From Rhodospirillaceae bacterium UBA6608 (GTDB taxonomy: Bacteria; Pseudomonadota; Alphaproteobacteria; Rhodospirillales_A; Casp-alpha2), in contig DJHY01000267.1 in the NCBI GenBank assembly GCA_002433335.1, positions 1 through 31,671 on the forward strand: 31,671 nt of DNA, given 5' to 3'. This document shows, one piece after another, positions 1 through 8,635 of the stretch. The translations under genes and the position numbers were made by a program. Positions within the stretch are counted from its first letter, which is position 1. Each line of letters begins with the position of its first letter. Under the pieces are notes generated by a model. It was given only the letters and a program-made list of their open reading frames with translations, ran no database searches and was not told the origin of the DNA.

Positions 1-68
1 ACGATTTCAAAACCCAAGTCTTGAACCGCCGGCTCTATGATCTCTTCGATGCGCTGCTCCAAATGCAC
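1..68 (-). CDS. rimP: Ribosome maturation factor RimP (N-terminal fragment)
   Basis: Only the first 22 codons are in the window; the gene runs off the left edge. The reading begins at a GTG (68-66) and gives an N-terminus with HLEQRIEEIIEP followed by a LGFEIV-type strand. This is the typical start of RimP, the factor that assists late 30S subunit assembly. Position supports the call, because rimP follows trmB in many alphaproteobacteria and leads the nusA-infB operon. An ATG slightly upstream is in another frame, so GTG is the best start. The identification rests on a short fragment plus synteny. Confidence 0.72.
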   Translation of the reverse strand, partial: MHLEQRIEEIIEPAVQDLGFEI

Positions 69-124
69 GCCCCCATATCTCTCTCTTGGCCCCTAAACCT
101 CGTGAGAGCCCAGGGATAGATAAC

Positions 125-149
125 AAAAAAGGCGGGCCAGCGGCCCACC
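125..149 (-). terminator. Rho-independent terminator between trmB and rimP
   Basis: Read on the minus strand, an 8-bp stem GGTGGGCC / GGCCCGCC (one G-T wobble) closes a 3-base loop and is followed directly by six T residues. It lies downstream of trmB and 57 bases before the rimP start. It should end the metK-trmB transcript. If rimP is transcribed from a promoter further upstream, it could instead act as an attenuator in the rimP leader. Confidence 0.72.
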
Positions 150-238
150 TCATCAATTCCATTCCACGGGACCATCCCATTCGTCGGAGCTAACGAGACG
201 CATCAAACAATTGACACAGTGGTGGTATATACCCAGAA

Positions 239-254
239 CCTTGCAAATGCAAGG
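239..254. repeat. 16-bp inverted repeat in the trmB-rimP intergenic region
   Basis: CCTTGCA and TGCAAGG arms (7 bp) flank two central bases. It lies 25 bases past the trmB stop. On the minus strand it is followed about 15 bases later by TATATA, so it could overlap a promoter for rimP or be an operator. No T-run follows, so it is not a terminator on its own. Function unknown. Confidence 0.35.
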
Positions 255-278
255 GCTAGGGCGCGAATGTAGTCGACT

Positions 279-986
279 TCAAGAGCTGTCAGCGTCAGTC
301 CGGAGGAAGTTCAGATAAACGGGTTTTAGGCCCCGAGCCCTTGCCTTTTGCTCGTATCGTGTTTCGACCCAATCCTCGGGAGCCAGACGCCAATCATCGG
401 CGGCGCGCGCCATCCAGCTGAACCGCCGGTCGCGAAGCACGCGCTCCAAAGTCCAAACAGCGAACTCGGCCTGATCTGTAGCGAACCGGAACTGTGCCCC
501 GGGGCGCAGCAAACGGGCGAATTGATCCAGGTTAGACGTGACGGTAATGCGCCTGCTGTGGTGACGGACCTTGGGCCACGGATCGCTGAACAGGATGTAT
601 AGTCGACCGAGACAGGCCGCTGGCATAACCGGCATGAGTTGACGAACATCATCGTCGAACACGCGAATGTTTGTTAATGCCTTATCATTGATCGCAGCTA
701 GCAGCGCGGCGACACCATTAACATAAGGCTCGCAACCGATAAACCCAATGTTTGGATGGCGCGTGGCCTGGGCCACTAAATGCTCACCGCCCCCAAAGCC
801 AATCTCCATCCAAAGATCGTCGGCAATTTTTGGGAAAAGTGCTGCAGCGTCGCCCAGATCGGAATATGGATCCAGGCGCAATCGCGGAAGCAACACCGTC
901 ATCAGGCGACGGCGCGCGGCCGTTAATTTGCGCCCGGTGCGCCGCCCGAACCAACGTTGGATGGTGTAGTTTGCCTCGGCGTTCAA
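279..986 (-). CDS. trmB: tRNA (guanine-N7)-methyltransferase TrmB
   Basis: This 235-residue SAM-dependent enzyme makes m7G46 in the tRNA variable loop. Residues 62-69 form the glycine-rich SAM-binding loop (IGFGGGEH). Residues 135-139 are the family motif DPWPK, followed by RHHSRR. Near the C-terminus the substrate-binding [11 protein letters not shown] segment is present, so the protein looks complete. The start is a TTG whose last two bases lie in the metK stop codon (TTGA overlap). No good Shine-Dalgarno sequence precedes it, so translation probably depends on coupling to metK; no in-frame ATG occurs early enough to be an alternative. Base composition is lower in GC (48% over 661-720) than in genes to the right. 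Confidence 0.93.
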   Translation of the reverse strand: MNAEANYTIQRWFGRRTGRKLTAARRRLMTVLLPRLRLDPYSDLGDAAALFPKIADDLWMEIGFGGGEHLVAQATRHPNIGFIGCEPYVNGVAALLAAINDKALTNIRVFDDDVRQLMPVMPAACLGRLYILFSDPWPKVRHHSRRITVTSNLDQFARLLRPGAQFRFATDQAEFAVWTLERVLRDRRFSWMARAADDWRLAPEDWVETRYEQKARARGLKPVYLNFLRTDADSS

Positions 987-2194
987 CTGACGCCAAAAGT
1001 CGACTTCAAATCATCGACAAGGTCCGTTTTCTCCCAGGAAAAGCCCCCGTCGACATCGGGCTCACGACCGAAATGACCGTACGCGGCCGTGCGGGCATAG
1101 ATGGGTCGGCTTAATCGCAAGTGCTCGCGTATGCCCCGCGGGCTAAGATCAACCATCTCCTGAAGCACGCTGGCGAGTTTCAACTCGTCCACTTGAGCGG
1201 TGCCATTAGTGTTTATGAGAACAGATAGGGGCTTAGAAACGCCGATTGCATAGGCCACCTGTATGGTACATTCATCAGCGAGGCCAGCGGCAACTACGTT
1301 CTTCGCCACATAGCGTGCAGCATAGGCGGCCGAACGGGCGACCTTACTCGGGTCCTTGCCGGAGAAGGCACCGCCGCCATGCGGGGCCGCACCGCCGTAG
1401 GTATCGACGATGATCTTACGGCCGGTCAGGCCGACGTCGCCGTCGGGCCCGCCGATGACGAAACGGCCCGTCGGGTTGACGTAGAATTCGTCTTCCGGGC
1501 ACATCCAGCCGTCGGGCAGAACGTCGAGCACGAAGGGGCGGACGATTTCGCGCACTTCGTCGGTCGACAGATTTTCGGTGTGCTGGGTCGAAACCACGAC
1601 CGAGGTCGCGCGCACCGGCTTGCCGTTTTCGTACTGCAGGGTCACTTGGCTTTTCGAATCGGGCAGCAGGCCCGGCGTCTTGCCCGAGTGACGGGCATCG
1701 GCCATCGACTTCAGAATCTGGTGCGAATAATGGATCGGCGCCGGCATCAATTCTTCGGTTTCGGTGCAGGCGAACCCGAACATGATGCCCTGGTCACCGG
1801 CGCCTTCGTCTTTATTGCCGGCGGAATCGACACCGACCGCGATGTCCGCGGACTGACCATGGAGATAGACCTGAACCTTGGCGGTTTCCCAATGGAAGCC
1901 CTCTTGTTCATAGCCGATGTCCTTGACGCACTGGCGAGCGATGTTTTCGATCAGTTCCGGATCGGCATCGCCGTTGGCATCGAAGATCGGGCCACGACCA
2001 TCGTCGCCGCAGCGGCCTTCGCCGCCGACGATGATGCGGTTGGTCGTCGTCATGGTTTCGCAGCCGAGCCGGCAATTGCCCGGGTCACGGCGCAGGAATT
2101 CGTCCAACACCGCATCGGAAATACGGTCGGCGACTTTGTCCGGGTGTCCTTCGGAAACGGATTCGGACGTAAACAGGTAGTTGGATAGGGTCAC
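983..2194 (-). CDS. metK: S-adenosylmethionine synthetase MetK
   Basis: This 403-residue cytosolic enzyme makes SAM from methionine and ATP. Hallmarks are GHPDK (16-20), [10 protein letters not shown] (131-140), KSQVT (181-185), GLTGRK (255-260), the P-loop-like [12 protein letters not shown] (273-284) and a C-terminal AYGHFGRE. The start is GTG with a GGAGG box 8 bases upstream; an ATG inside that spacer is out of frame. Residue 286 is Ala (codon GCC, 1339-1337) where the family normally has Asp in KVDRSAAY; this corresponds to Asp271 of the E. coli enzyme, an active-site residue. GC content drops sharply in the 3' third (below about base 1320). A SAM-II riboswitch lies in the leader, so SAM probably represses expression. 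trmB overlaps the stop codon. Confidence 0.96.
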   Translation of the reverse strand: MTLSNYLFTSESVSEGHPDKVADRISDAVLDEFLRRDPGNCRLGCETMTTTNRIIVGGEGRCGDDGRGPIFDANGDADPELIENIARQCVKDIGYEQEGFHWETAKVQVYLHGQSADIAVGVDSAGNKDEGAGDQGIMFGFACTETEELMPAPIHYSHQILKSMADARHSGKTPGLLPDSKSQVTLQYENGKPVRATSVVVSTQHTENLSTDEVREIVRPFVLDVLPDGWMCPEDEFYVNPTGRFVIGGPDGDVGLTGRKIIVDTYGGAAPHGGGAFSGKDPSKVARSAAYAARYVAKNVVAAGLADECTIQVAYAIGVSKPLSVLINTNGTAQVDELKLASVLQEMVDLSPRGIREHLRLSRPIYARTAAYGHFGREPDVDGGFSWEKTDLVDDLKSTFGVS

Positions 2195-2237
2195 GAGGCA
2201 TGCCTCCGCTAACGTCGTTACAGGTACAGGACTATAT

Positions 2238-2267
2238 GGACGAAGCGTTCGGGGGCGACGTTCGTCC
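2238..2267 (-). promoter_or_regulatory. Hairpin overlapping the 3' end of the SAM-II aptamer
   Basis: On the minus strand GGACGAA (2267-2261) is exactly complementary to TTCGTCC (2244-2238), with a 16-base loop that can pair further by a few CG steps. The first arm shares the GGAC that ends the aptamer's 3' pseudoknot strand, so the two structures may compete. No T-run follows, so it is not a classical terminator. Control of access to the downstream GGAGG box is a possible reading. Confidence 0.5.
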
Positions 2268-2318
2268 GCTTAGCGCGTTGTTTTTCGTGGCGGCAAACGG
2301 TCCAAATACGCCACGCTG
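2262..2318 (-). promoter_or_regulatory. SAM-II riboswitch in the metK leader
   Basis: Read on the minus strand, P1 is a perfect 7-bp stem: CGTGGCG (2315-2309) with CGCCACG (2292-2286). The intervening loop contains ATTTGGACCGTTTGC, and the 3' part carries an A-rich joint and GCTAAGCGGAC (2274-2264). This matches the SAM-II (metA-motif) pattern: a short P1 stem, a loop with CCGNTTTGC, and a conserved GCTAA that forms the pseudoknot P2 through CCG/CGG pairing. SAM-II is an alphaproteobacterial class found before methionine and SAM genes. It lies about 70 bases before the metK start. Binding SAM should lower metK expression. The match is by eye, not by covariance model. Confidence 0.85.
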
Positions 2319-2357
2319 GGATCAAATGATCTCAGATCGCCGTTTTTGACAGCGATA

Positions 2358-2370
2358 TGACGGCCCGTCA
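2358..2370. repeat. 13-bp palindrome at the lnt stop codon
   Basis: TGACGG and CCGTCA arms flank a single central base and include the lnt TGA. On the minus strand a TTGACG hexamer (2371-2366) overlaps it and could serve as a -35 element for metK, although no good -10 follows. It may be an operator or chance. Confidence 0.25.
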
Positions 2371-4011
2371 AGCGGGATTTATCCCTGTTTCCTGCGGGGT
2401 TAAGGGTTTGCGCCGACGCGCGCCCAGTGCCCCCGCCAGCACAGCCAAAATCGTCAGCGCCAAGGCCGGGACGTTACCCAGGCGGGCAAAGAGCGTGCGA
2501 TCCTCGATCGGCTCGGGCAGGCCGGAATCGACCGTTCCCGCCGTGCCCAATGCAAGCGACGCGACCGTCCGGCCCCAAGGATCGATGACCGCGGAGATAC
2601 CCGTATTTGCGACGCGGACCAGGGGCAGGCCCTCCTCGACGCTGCGCAGGCGCGCCGCCGCCAGATGCTGGTAAGGGCCGGGCGAAATACCGAACCAGGC
2701 ATCGTTGGTGATGTTCAGCAGCCATCTGGGACGGGGACCATCGTCCTGTCCGGTGATCGGCGGAACCACCGCATGGGGGAAAATAACTTCGTAACAGATC
2801 AGCGGCGAAAACGGCGGCAGGCCCTTAACTTCAAGCACGCGCGGCCCCGGCCCGGCGGAAAAATTACCCCGGCCCTGCGTGATCTTGAGGAACCCCAACC
2901 ATTTCTGAATCGGAACGTATTCGCCGAACGGGACCAAATGATGCTTGTCATATGTCTGTGCGATCCGACCCGAGGCCTCGACCACGTATAGGCTGTTATA
3001 AACCTTGGGCGCATCCGGATCGCTTCGGTCAACCCGCAGGGCCCCGGTCAGCAAGGCCCCTTCGACCGGCGCGGCGTGAGCCAAAGCACGGATCAACGAC
3101 GGCTCCCGCCCCAGAACGTAAGGCACCGCCGTCTCAGCCCAGATGACATGGGTCGGCATCGGGGCGGGTTCCGGGCCCTTGCCCTTCGGCGGGGCGAGGC
3201 TCATGTCGATCTGCCGGACGACATGGTTCGGCCGCAAGGCGTTTCGCCATTTGTCCGCCTGGGCGATGTTGGGCTGAACCAAACGTAGGTCGACCCCCGG
3301 GGCAAAAACCGTTTCGGCCCCGGATAAACGCCAGGCTCCATAACCCCAAACCGCGACAAGTCCGAATGCCGCCAACATCGAGGGTGCCCAAATCGCCCGG
3401 CCCGGCCCGGCCAGGGCGACCGGCGCCGCCGCCGCCGCCACGGTCAAAAGGCTCAATCCGAAAACGCCGATAGACGCCGCCGGCTGAACCATCGCGTCGG
3501 CGAAGGTCCATACCGTGCCCATCAGATTCCATGGGAAACCGGTAAACAACCACCCCCGCAGCCATTCGGTCAAAACCCAGACACCCGCCAGCAGCAACGC
3601 ATCGCCGCCGCCGGGCAGCGCGCCGACCGGACGCAACCGATGCACCACCCAGGCGGCGATCGCCGGAAACAGGCCCAACACGGCGGCGAACCCAACAATG
3701 GCGATCGGAATCAGCCAACCATGGCGGGCCAAATCAATGGTCAGGGAATGAGAAATCCAGAACGTGCCCGCCGCGGCATGGGCCGCGCCGAACCACCACC
3801 CGTCGCGAAACGCACCCCAGGCGCGGTCGCGCGACGCAATCAGCCAGAGCAAGCCGACGAACGCCGGAACCAAAAGAAAAACCAAGTACAACGGCGGCAG
3901 GGCCCCAGCGGCCAACAGACCGAAACCCATCGCCAATCCACGCCGACGCCACCCGGTGGCATGCGCGACGAATTCGTACATGCGGCGCGGGACTGCGCGG
4001 CCGTCGGTCAT
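2368..4011 (-). CDS. lnt: Apolipoprotein N-acyltransferase Lnt
   Basis: This 547-residue inner-membrane enzyme adds the third acyl chain to the N-terminal cysteine of lipoproteins, the final step of lipoprotein maturation. About eight hydrophobic segments occupy residues 25-225, followed by the periplasmic nitrilase-like domain. The catalytic triad is visible: Glu293 in WAETAVPY, Lys356 in YDKHHLVPFGEY and Cys406 in PLICYEVIF. A last hydrophobic stretch lies near 515-535. The start overlaps the corC stop by four bases (ATGA), indicating coupling. Length and domain order are normal for the family. Confidence 0.95.
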   Translation of the reverse strand: MTDGRAVPRRMYEFVAHATGWRRRGLAMGFGLLAAGALPPLYLVFLLVPAFVGLLWLIASRDRAWGAFRDGWWFGAAHAAAGTFWISHSLTIDLARHGWLIPIAIVGFAAVLGLFPAIAAWVVHRLRPVGALPGGGDALLLAGVWVLTEWLRGWLFTGFPWNLMGTVWTFADAMVQPAASIGVFGLSLLTVAAAAAPVALAGPGRAIWAPSMLAAFGLVAVWGYGAWRLSGAETVFAPGVDLRLVQPNIAQADKWRNALRPNHVVRQIDMSLAPPKGKGPEPAPMPTHVIWAETAVPYVLGREPSLIRALAHAAPVEGALLTGALRVDRSDPDAPKVYNSLYVVEASGRIAQTYDKHHLVPFGEYVPIQKWLGFLKITQGRGNFSAGPGPRVLEVKGLPPFSPLICYEVIFPHAVVPPITGQDDGPRPRWLLNITNDAWFGISPGPYQHLAAARLRSVEEGLPLVRVANTGISAVIDPWGRTVASLALGTAGTVDSGLPEPIEDRTLFARLGNVPALALTILAVLAGALGARRRKPLTPQETGINPA

Positions 4012-4985
4012 TCCGGTTTTGGCCCCGGTTCCGTCGGGGCGCGGCGGCGGACCTTCAAGCGGTGAATGCGCCGAGGGTCGGCCTGCAGAATTTCGAATTC
4101 CAGGCCGCTCGGATGCATGACCAACTCGCTACGGATCGGCACCCGGCCGGCCAGCGCAAAGACCAGGCCGCCAAGGGTATCGATGTATTCCCGTTCTTCT
4201 TCCGTAACGATCGGGCCGAGCTTCTCTTCCAAGGCCTCGATGGTCACGCGGGCGTCGGCGGTAAACGAGCCGTCGGGATTCTCGCGCAATACCGGCTCGG
4301 ACGTGCGGTCGTGTTCGTCTTCGATCTCGCCGATGATTTCCTCGACCAGGTCTTCAATCGTCACCAGGCCGTCGACACCGCCGTATTCGTCGACCACCAA
4401 CGCCATGTGCGAACGGCGGGCGCGCATTTCCAGCAGCAGTTCCAGGACCTCCATCGATGGGGCCACGAACAGGATGCGGCGCAGATGTTCCGACAGCTTG
4501 AAGTCTTCTTCGTTGCCGTCCCAAAGGAACAGGTCCTTCACATGGGCCACGCCGATGACGTCGTCCAAGGTGCCGCGATAGACCGGCAAGCGCGAATGAC
4601 CGCGTTCGCCGATGATCGTGACGATGTCCTTCAACGGGGTTTCGACGTCGACGCCGGCGATGTCGGCGCGCGGCACCATCACGTCTTCGACGGTCAGGCC
4701 CCGCAGGTTGAGGATGTTCGACAGCAGCAGGCGTTCGTCCTCGCCGATGGGAGCGGCGGGCTCGGCCCGTTCTTCGATGATTTCTTCCAGCGCCTCGCGA
4801 ACGGATTCGTTCTGATCGCGGCGGAACAAACGCATCAGGCGCTGCCAGACGGAGGCCGCGCGCGGGTCCTGCGACGAGGCGGCCTGCGAAGAGCCAACCG
4901 CGGATGAGGTTGAATGATCCTGCGCTGAGGATTGGGTGGCGGCCCCGGATTCCCGGGGCGCGGGACTCGATGATTGATCGTTCAT
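4008..4985 (-). CDS. corC: CorC/HlyC family CBS-domain protein
   Basis: This 325-residue protein has a Ser/Ala-rich, probably disordered first 45 residues. A pair of CBS domains follows (about 95-210, with MVPRADIAGVD and VVDEYGGVDGLVTIEDLVEE), then a C-terminal CorC_HlyC transporter-associated domain (about 228-312). Relatives are linked to Mg2+/Co2+ efflux or membrane integrity, but this short form has no membrane domain of its own, so the exact role is uncertain. It sits between ybeY (36-base gap) and lnt (four-base overlap), a neighbourhood shared by many proteobacteria. Confidence 0.9.
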   Translation of the reverse strand: MNDQSSSPAPRESGAATQSSAQDHSTSSAVGSSQAASSQDPRAASVWQRLMRLFRRDQNESVREALEEIIEERAEPAAPIGEDERLLLSNILNLRGLTVEDVMVPRADIAGVDVETPLKDIVTIIGERGHSRLPVYRGTLDDVIGVAHVKDLFLWDGNEEDFKLSEHLRRILFVAPSMEVLELLLEMRARRSHMALVVDEYGGVDGLVTIEDLVEEIIGEIEDEHDRTSEPVLRENPDGSFTADARVTIEALEEKLGPIVTEEEREYIDTLGGLVFALAGRVPIRSELVMHPSGLEFEILQADPRRIHRLKVRRRAPTEPGPKPE

Positions 4986-5021
4986 GTCACCAGGATAGAT
5001 GCCCGATGCTAAAGCGGGCGC

Positions 5022-5582
5022 TCACCGCTCCTTTCCATATGGATCGGGAACACCCAGGTCCCCGAGGATTTCCGTTTCAAGTCCTTCCATCCTGTCGGCT
5101 TCGTCCGCTTCGATATGATCGAAGCCCAACAGGTGAAGCATACCATGGACGCACAAATGAGTTAAATGGTCGGCCAGGGGGATGCCCTGGTCCCGGGCCT
5201 CGCGCGCCGTCACGCCATAGGCGATCACCACGTCGCCCAACATCACCGGCATGCCGGGCAGGGCCGACGGCGCATCGAAATCGTCTTCCTGCGGAAACGA
5301 CAACACGTTGGTCGGGCCGTCCTTGGACCGGTAGTCGCGGTTCAAGGCGGCGACGCTGTCGTCGTCGGTCAGCACCAAGGACACCTCCACCTCGGCCGCG
5401 TCACCCCCGCCCACAGCGGCATAGCCGACCGCGAAGGCAGCCGACAACGCCCGCTCGGCAATGGCTTCGGCGTCGTCCAACGCATCCGTCCAATCCGAAG
5501 CCGCGATCTCGATCGCGATATCCAAATCGGGGCCGGAGCCGGACGCGGCGTCAGTCTTCTTCGTTTCCGCGTTCGCCTTCAT
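5022..5582 (-). CDS. ybeY: Endoribonuclease YbeY (rRNA maturation)
   Basis: This is a single-domain metallo-endoribonuclease of about 186 residues that acts in 16S rRNA 3'-end maturation and 70S quality control. The zinc-binding motif HGMLHLLGFDH is present near residues 145-155, and the upstream LNRDYRSKDGPTNVLSFPQE block is characteristic. I chose the ATG at 5582, which overlaps the phoH end by 32 bases. A longer reading starting at 5624 would add 14 unconserved residues inside phoH. No clear ribosome binding site is seen, so coupling to phoH is likely. Confidence 0.92.
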   Translation of the reverse strand: MKANAETKKTDAASGSGPDLDIAIEIAASDWTDALDDAEAIAERALSAAFAVGYAAVGGGDAAEVEVSLVLTDDDSVAALNRDYRSKDGPTNVLSFPQEDDFDAPSALPGMPVMLGDVVIAYGVTAREARDQGIPLADHLTHLCVHGMLHLLGFDHIEADEADRMEGLETEILGDLGVPDPYGKER

Positions 5583-6675
5583 ATTGCTCGTACCGTGCAC
5601 CGGCGCGGCGCGCCGTTTCCACATTCTGGTAGGCGTGAACGATCCGCGACACCAAAGGATGTCGGACGACGTCCTGTTCCGTGAACTCGACGAAACGAAT
5701 GCCCTTGGTGCCGATCAGGACTTCCTGCGCATCGCGCAAGCCCGACCGGGTGCCGCGCGGCAAGTCGACCTGGCTCAAATCGCCGGTCACCACCATGGAC
5801 GAATTTTCGCCCAGGCGGGTCAGGAACATCTTCATCTGCACCGGCGTGGTGTTCTGCGCTTCGTCCAGGATGACGAAGGCGTTGGACAACGTCCGACCGC
5901 GCATGAAGGCCAAGGGGGCAACCTCGATCTCCGCCGATTCCAGCCGTTTTTCAACCTGTTGCTGGGGCAACATGTCATACAGCGCGTCGTACAACGGGCG
6001 CAGGTAAGGATCGACCTTTTCTCGCATGTCGCCAGGCAGGAAGCCCAACTGTTCGCCCGCTTCGACCGCGGGACGCGACAGGATGATGCGGTCGACCCGG
6101 CCCTGGACCAACCGTTCCACGGCCTTGGCCACGGCCAGGTACGTCTTGCCCGTCCCGGCGGGGCCGATCCCGAACACCAACGGGTTTTCATCGATCGCGC
6201 GCAGGTAATCGGCCTGGGTCGAGGTTCGCGCGTTGATCATCTTGTTGCGGGTCTGAACCGCGACATCGGCATCGCGCAGGCCCTCGCGCGGGTTCGCCGG
6301 CGCGGCCCCCATGCTACCGCCGCCACCGCCGGACATCCGCAGCATCGCATCGACATCAGGCGCTTCCACGTCCTGGCCATGTTTCAGACGGTCATACAAC
6401 GCCGCCAGAACCGCCGCCGTGCGATCGACCGATGCGGTGTCGCCGGTGATCGCGACCTCGTTGCCGCGGGCATGGATGGTCACGCCCAGGCCCTGTTCGA
6501 TCCGCGCCAGATGCGCGTGATGCGATCCGAACAGCGCCGCCGCCAGGTGGTTGTTGGCGAAGGTCATACGCTCCGTCGTCGTGCCTCCGGAAGATCCCCC
6601 GCCTTCCGCCGGGGCCATCGGCACCGTTACCTCACCCCCGCCACGCGTCTGCCGCCTGGAACGTCCACGGCTCAT
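5551..6675 (-). CDS. phoH: PhoH-like ATPase (YbeZ)
   Basis: This is a 374-residue P-loop ATPase of the PhoH/YbeZ family, the usual partner of YbeY in RNA metabolism. Walker A is GPAGTGKT (171-178) and Walker B is the VILDEAQN segment, both in the C-terminal PhoH domain. Residues 35-95 resemble the N-terminal KH-like region of the family. Residues 1-35 and 113-125 are Gly/Ser-rich low-complexity stretches. Its ATG overlaps the miaB stop (ATGA) and its 3' end overlaps ybeY, so the three genes are probably translationally coupled. Confidence 0.94.
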   Translation of the reverse strand: MSRGRSRRQTRGGGEVTVPMAPAEGGGSSGGTTTERMTFANNHLAAALFGSHHAHLARIEQGLGVTIHARGNEVAITGDTASVDRTAAVLAALYDRLKHGQDVEAPDVDAMLRMSGGGGGSMGAAPANPREGLRDADVAVQTRNKMINARTSTQADYLRAIDENPLVFGIGPAGTGKTYLAVAKAVERLVQGRVDRIILSRPAVEAGEQLGFLPGDMREKVDPYLRPLYDALYDMLPQQQVEKRLESAEIEVAPLAFMRGRTLSNAFVILDEAQNTTPVQMKMFLTRLGENSSMVVTGDLSQVDLPRGTRSGLRDAQEVLIGTKGIRFVEFTEQDVVRHPLVSRIVHAYQNVETARRAGARYEQYEGERGNEED

Positions 6676-8039
6676 GCGGTCTTCCTTTCCCTCAAGTCCT
6701 CATCGGGCACGGCGGACAGGCTGTTGCCTCCGGCGCCGACGATCCGCAAATCGACGATACGGCCCAGCCACTCGGCCGGGGCCGCGACATGCACGGCCTG
6801 CATATAGGGGCTACGACCGACGAGCTGACCCTCGTGACGGCCGACCCGGTCGAGCAAGACCGGCATGGTCCGCCCGACGCAGCTTTCGTTGAAGGCAAGC
6901 TGCTGCGTATTCAGAAGATCCTGAAGGGCCGCCAAACGGGCGTCCTTTACGTCTTCGGGAACCTGCAGCTCCATCGCCGCCGCCGGGGTGCCGGGGCGCG
7001 GCGAGTATTTGAAGGAATAGGCCTGGATGTAGCCGACGTCGCGCACCAGGGAGAGGGTATCCTCGAAATCCGCGTCCGATTCACCCGGGAAGCCGACGAT
7101 GAAGTCCGACGACAGACCCAGGTCCGGGCGGGCCTGGCGCAGGCGGGCGACCAGATCGATATAGAACGCCCGGTCGTGACGCCGATTCATGGCCTTGAGC
7201 ACCCGGTCGGAGCCGGATTGCACCGGCAGATGCAGATAAGGCATCAGCTCGGGTACGTCGCGATGGGCCGCGATCAGAGCGTCATCGATTTCCGCCGGAT
7301 AAGACGTGGTGTAGCGCAGGCGCTCGATCCCATCGACCTTGGCCAAGCGTTCGATCAATTCGCCCAAGCCCAGCTCACCGCCGTCATGAACGCCGTGATA
7401 GGCGTTGACGTTCTGGCCCAGAAGCGTGATTTCGCACGCACCCGCGGCAGCCAGTTGGCGGGCTTCGTCCATGACTTGGTCGACCGGCCGGGAGAATTCC
7501 GAACCGCGCGTATACGGCACGACGCAGAAGGTGCAGAACTTGTCGCAGCCTTCCTGCACCGTCAGGAAGGCCGAGCGGCCTTCGACCCGGGCCGGCGCCG
7601 ACAGGTGGTCGAACTTGGATTCCTCGGGAAAATCGGTGTCCAGCTGCGCGCCCTTTTCGCGGTGCAGGCGGGCCACCATTTCCGGCAGGCGGTGATAAGT
7701 CTGCGGCCCGAACACCATGTCCACGAAGGGGGCGCGGCGCAGGACTTCCTCGCCCTCGGCCTGGGCGACGCAGCCGGTGACGCCCAGGATCATCGTCCCG
7801 CCGTCGCCTTTCCGCGCTTCCTTGATCTTGTTGATCCGGCCCAACTCCGAATAGACCTTTTCCGCGGCCTTTTCCCGGATATGACAGGTGTTCAACAACA
7901 CCATGTCGGCATCGTCGACCGCATCCGTCAGGGCATAGCCCAGGGGCGCCAAAAGACCCGCCATACGCTCGGAGTCGTAGACGTTCATCTGACAGCCATA
8001 GGTCTTGATATGAAGCTTCTTGGGCGCCGCCTCGGTCAC
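6672..8039 (-). CDS. miaB: tRNA-2-methylthio-N6-dimethylallyladenosine synthase MiaB
   Basis: This is a radical-SAM methylthiotransferase that adds the ms2 group to i6A37 of tRNAs. The auxiliary-cluster cysteines are in YGCQMN, NTCHIRE and GCVAQAEG (about residues 16, 52 and 90). The radical-SAM motif CX3CX2C is CDKFCTFC (165-172). A TRAM domain ends the protein. I place the start at GTG 8039, preceded by GAGG six bases away. The upstream TTG at 8078 would add 13 poorly conserved residues. The enzyme needs SAM, which metK in the same series supplies. Confidence 0.94.
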   Translation of the reverse strand: MTEAAPKKLHIKTYGCQMNVYDSERMAGLLAPLGYALTDAVDDADMVLLNTCHIREKAAEKVYSELGRINKIKEARKGDGGTMILGVTGCVAQAEGEEVLRRAPFVDMVFGPQTYHRLPEMVARLHREKGAQLDTDFPEESKFDHLSAPARVEGRSAFLTVQEGCDKFCTFCVVPYTRGSEFSRPVDQVMDEARQLAAAGACEITLLGQNVNAYHGVHDGGELGLGELIERLAKVDGIERLRYTTSYPAEIDDALIAAHRDVPELMPYLHLPVQSGSDRVLKAMNRRHDRAFYIDLVARLRQARPDLGLSSDFIVGFPGESDADFEDTLSLVRDVGYIQAYSFKYSPRPGTPAAAMELQVPEDVKDARLAALQDLLNTQQLAFNESCVGRTMPVLLDRVGRHEGQLVGRSPYMQAVHVAAPAEWLGRIVDLRIVGAGGNSLSAVPDEDLRERKTA

Positions 8040-8109
8040 TGGTTGCCTCGCGCCCCGTATCCTGCCGACCCCGGGCAAGCCACCCGGGAATTACCGCCTT
8101 GGATCATGC

Positions 8110-8535
8110 TTATTTGTCGGTGCCTTTCTTTAACGGCACGCCATACAGTTCCAGCTTATGCCCGACCAGACGCATGCCGTGGTCGCGGGCGATGGCTTCC
8201 TGCAGGCGCTCGATTTCCGTGTTCTGGAATTCGATTACCTCACCCGATTGAACATTGATCAGGTGATCATGGTGTTCTTCGGTCACTTCTTCGTAACGCG
8301 CACGACCGTCGCCGAAATCATGGCGCTCGATAATGCCCGCCTCTTCGAACAGACGCACGGTCCGATAGACGGTCGCGATCGAAATCCGGTCGTCGATTTC
8401 GGACGAGCGACGATGCACTTCTTCAACGTCGGGATGGTCTTCCGATTCGGACAAGACGCGCGCAATGATGCGCCGCTGGTCCGTCATTTTCATCCCTTTA
8501 TCGACGCAAATCTGCTCGATTCTTGATTGCGGCAT
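8110..8535 (-). CDS. fur: Fur/Mur family metal-dependent repressor
   Basis: This 141-residue regulator has an N-terminal winged helix (TVYRTVRLFEEAGIIERH) and a C-terminal dimerisation domain with HHDH (88-91) followed by GEVIEFQN. The CxxC pair that binds structural zinc in E. coli Fur is absent (INVQSG at that place), as in alphaproteobacterial Fur/Mur proteins, some of which sense manganese. Iron versus manganese cannot be decided here. The ATG at 8535 gives the usual MPQSRIEQIC start; a TTG at 8559 is possible. It precedes miaB by 70 bases, a conserved placement. Confidence 0.92.
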   Translation of the reverse strand: MPQSRIEQICVDKGMKMTDQRRIIARVLSESEDHPDVEEVHRRSSEIDDRISIATVYRTVRLFEEAGIIERHDFGDGRARYEEVTEEHHDHLINVQSGEVIEFQNTEIERLQEAIARDHGMRLVGHKLELYGVPLKKGTDK

Positions 8536-8579
8536 CGTTTCCCCACGGATTTCCGGCAAACCTCTGGATTCGTCGGATT

Positions 8580-8607
8580 ACTATACCCTCTAGACCCCCC
8601 AGGCCAA
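8580..8607 (-). promoter_or_regulatory. Candidate sigma-70 promoter for fur
   Basis: On the minus strand TTGGCC (8607-8602) is separated by 16 bases from TATAGT (8585-8580), which lies about 45 bases before the fur start. The -10 is close to consensus and the -35 is moderate. No other good pair is seen between mucR and fur. Confidence 0.4.
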
Positions 8608-8635
8608 AGCCCGAGATGCCCCCCAAAGAGAGCGC

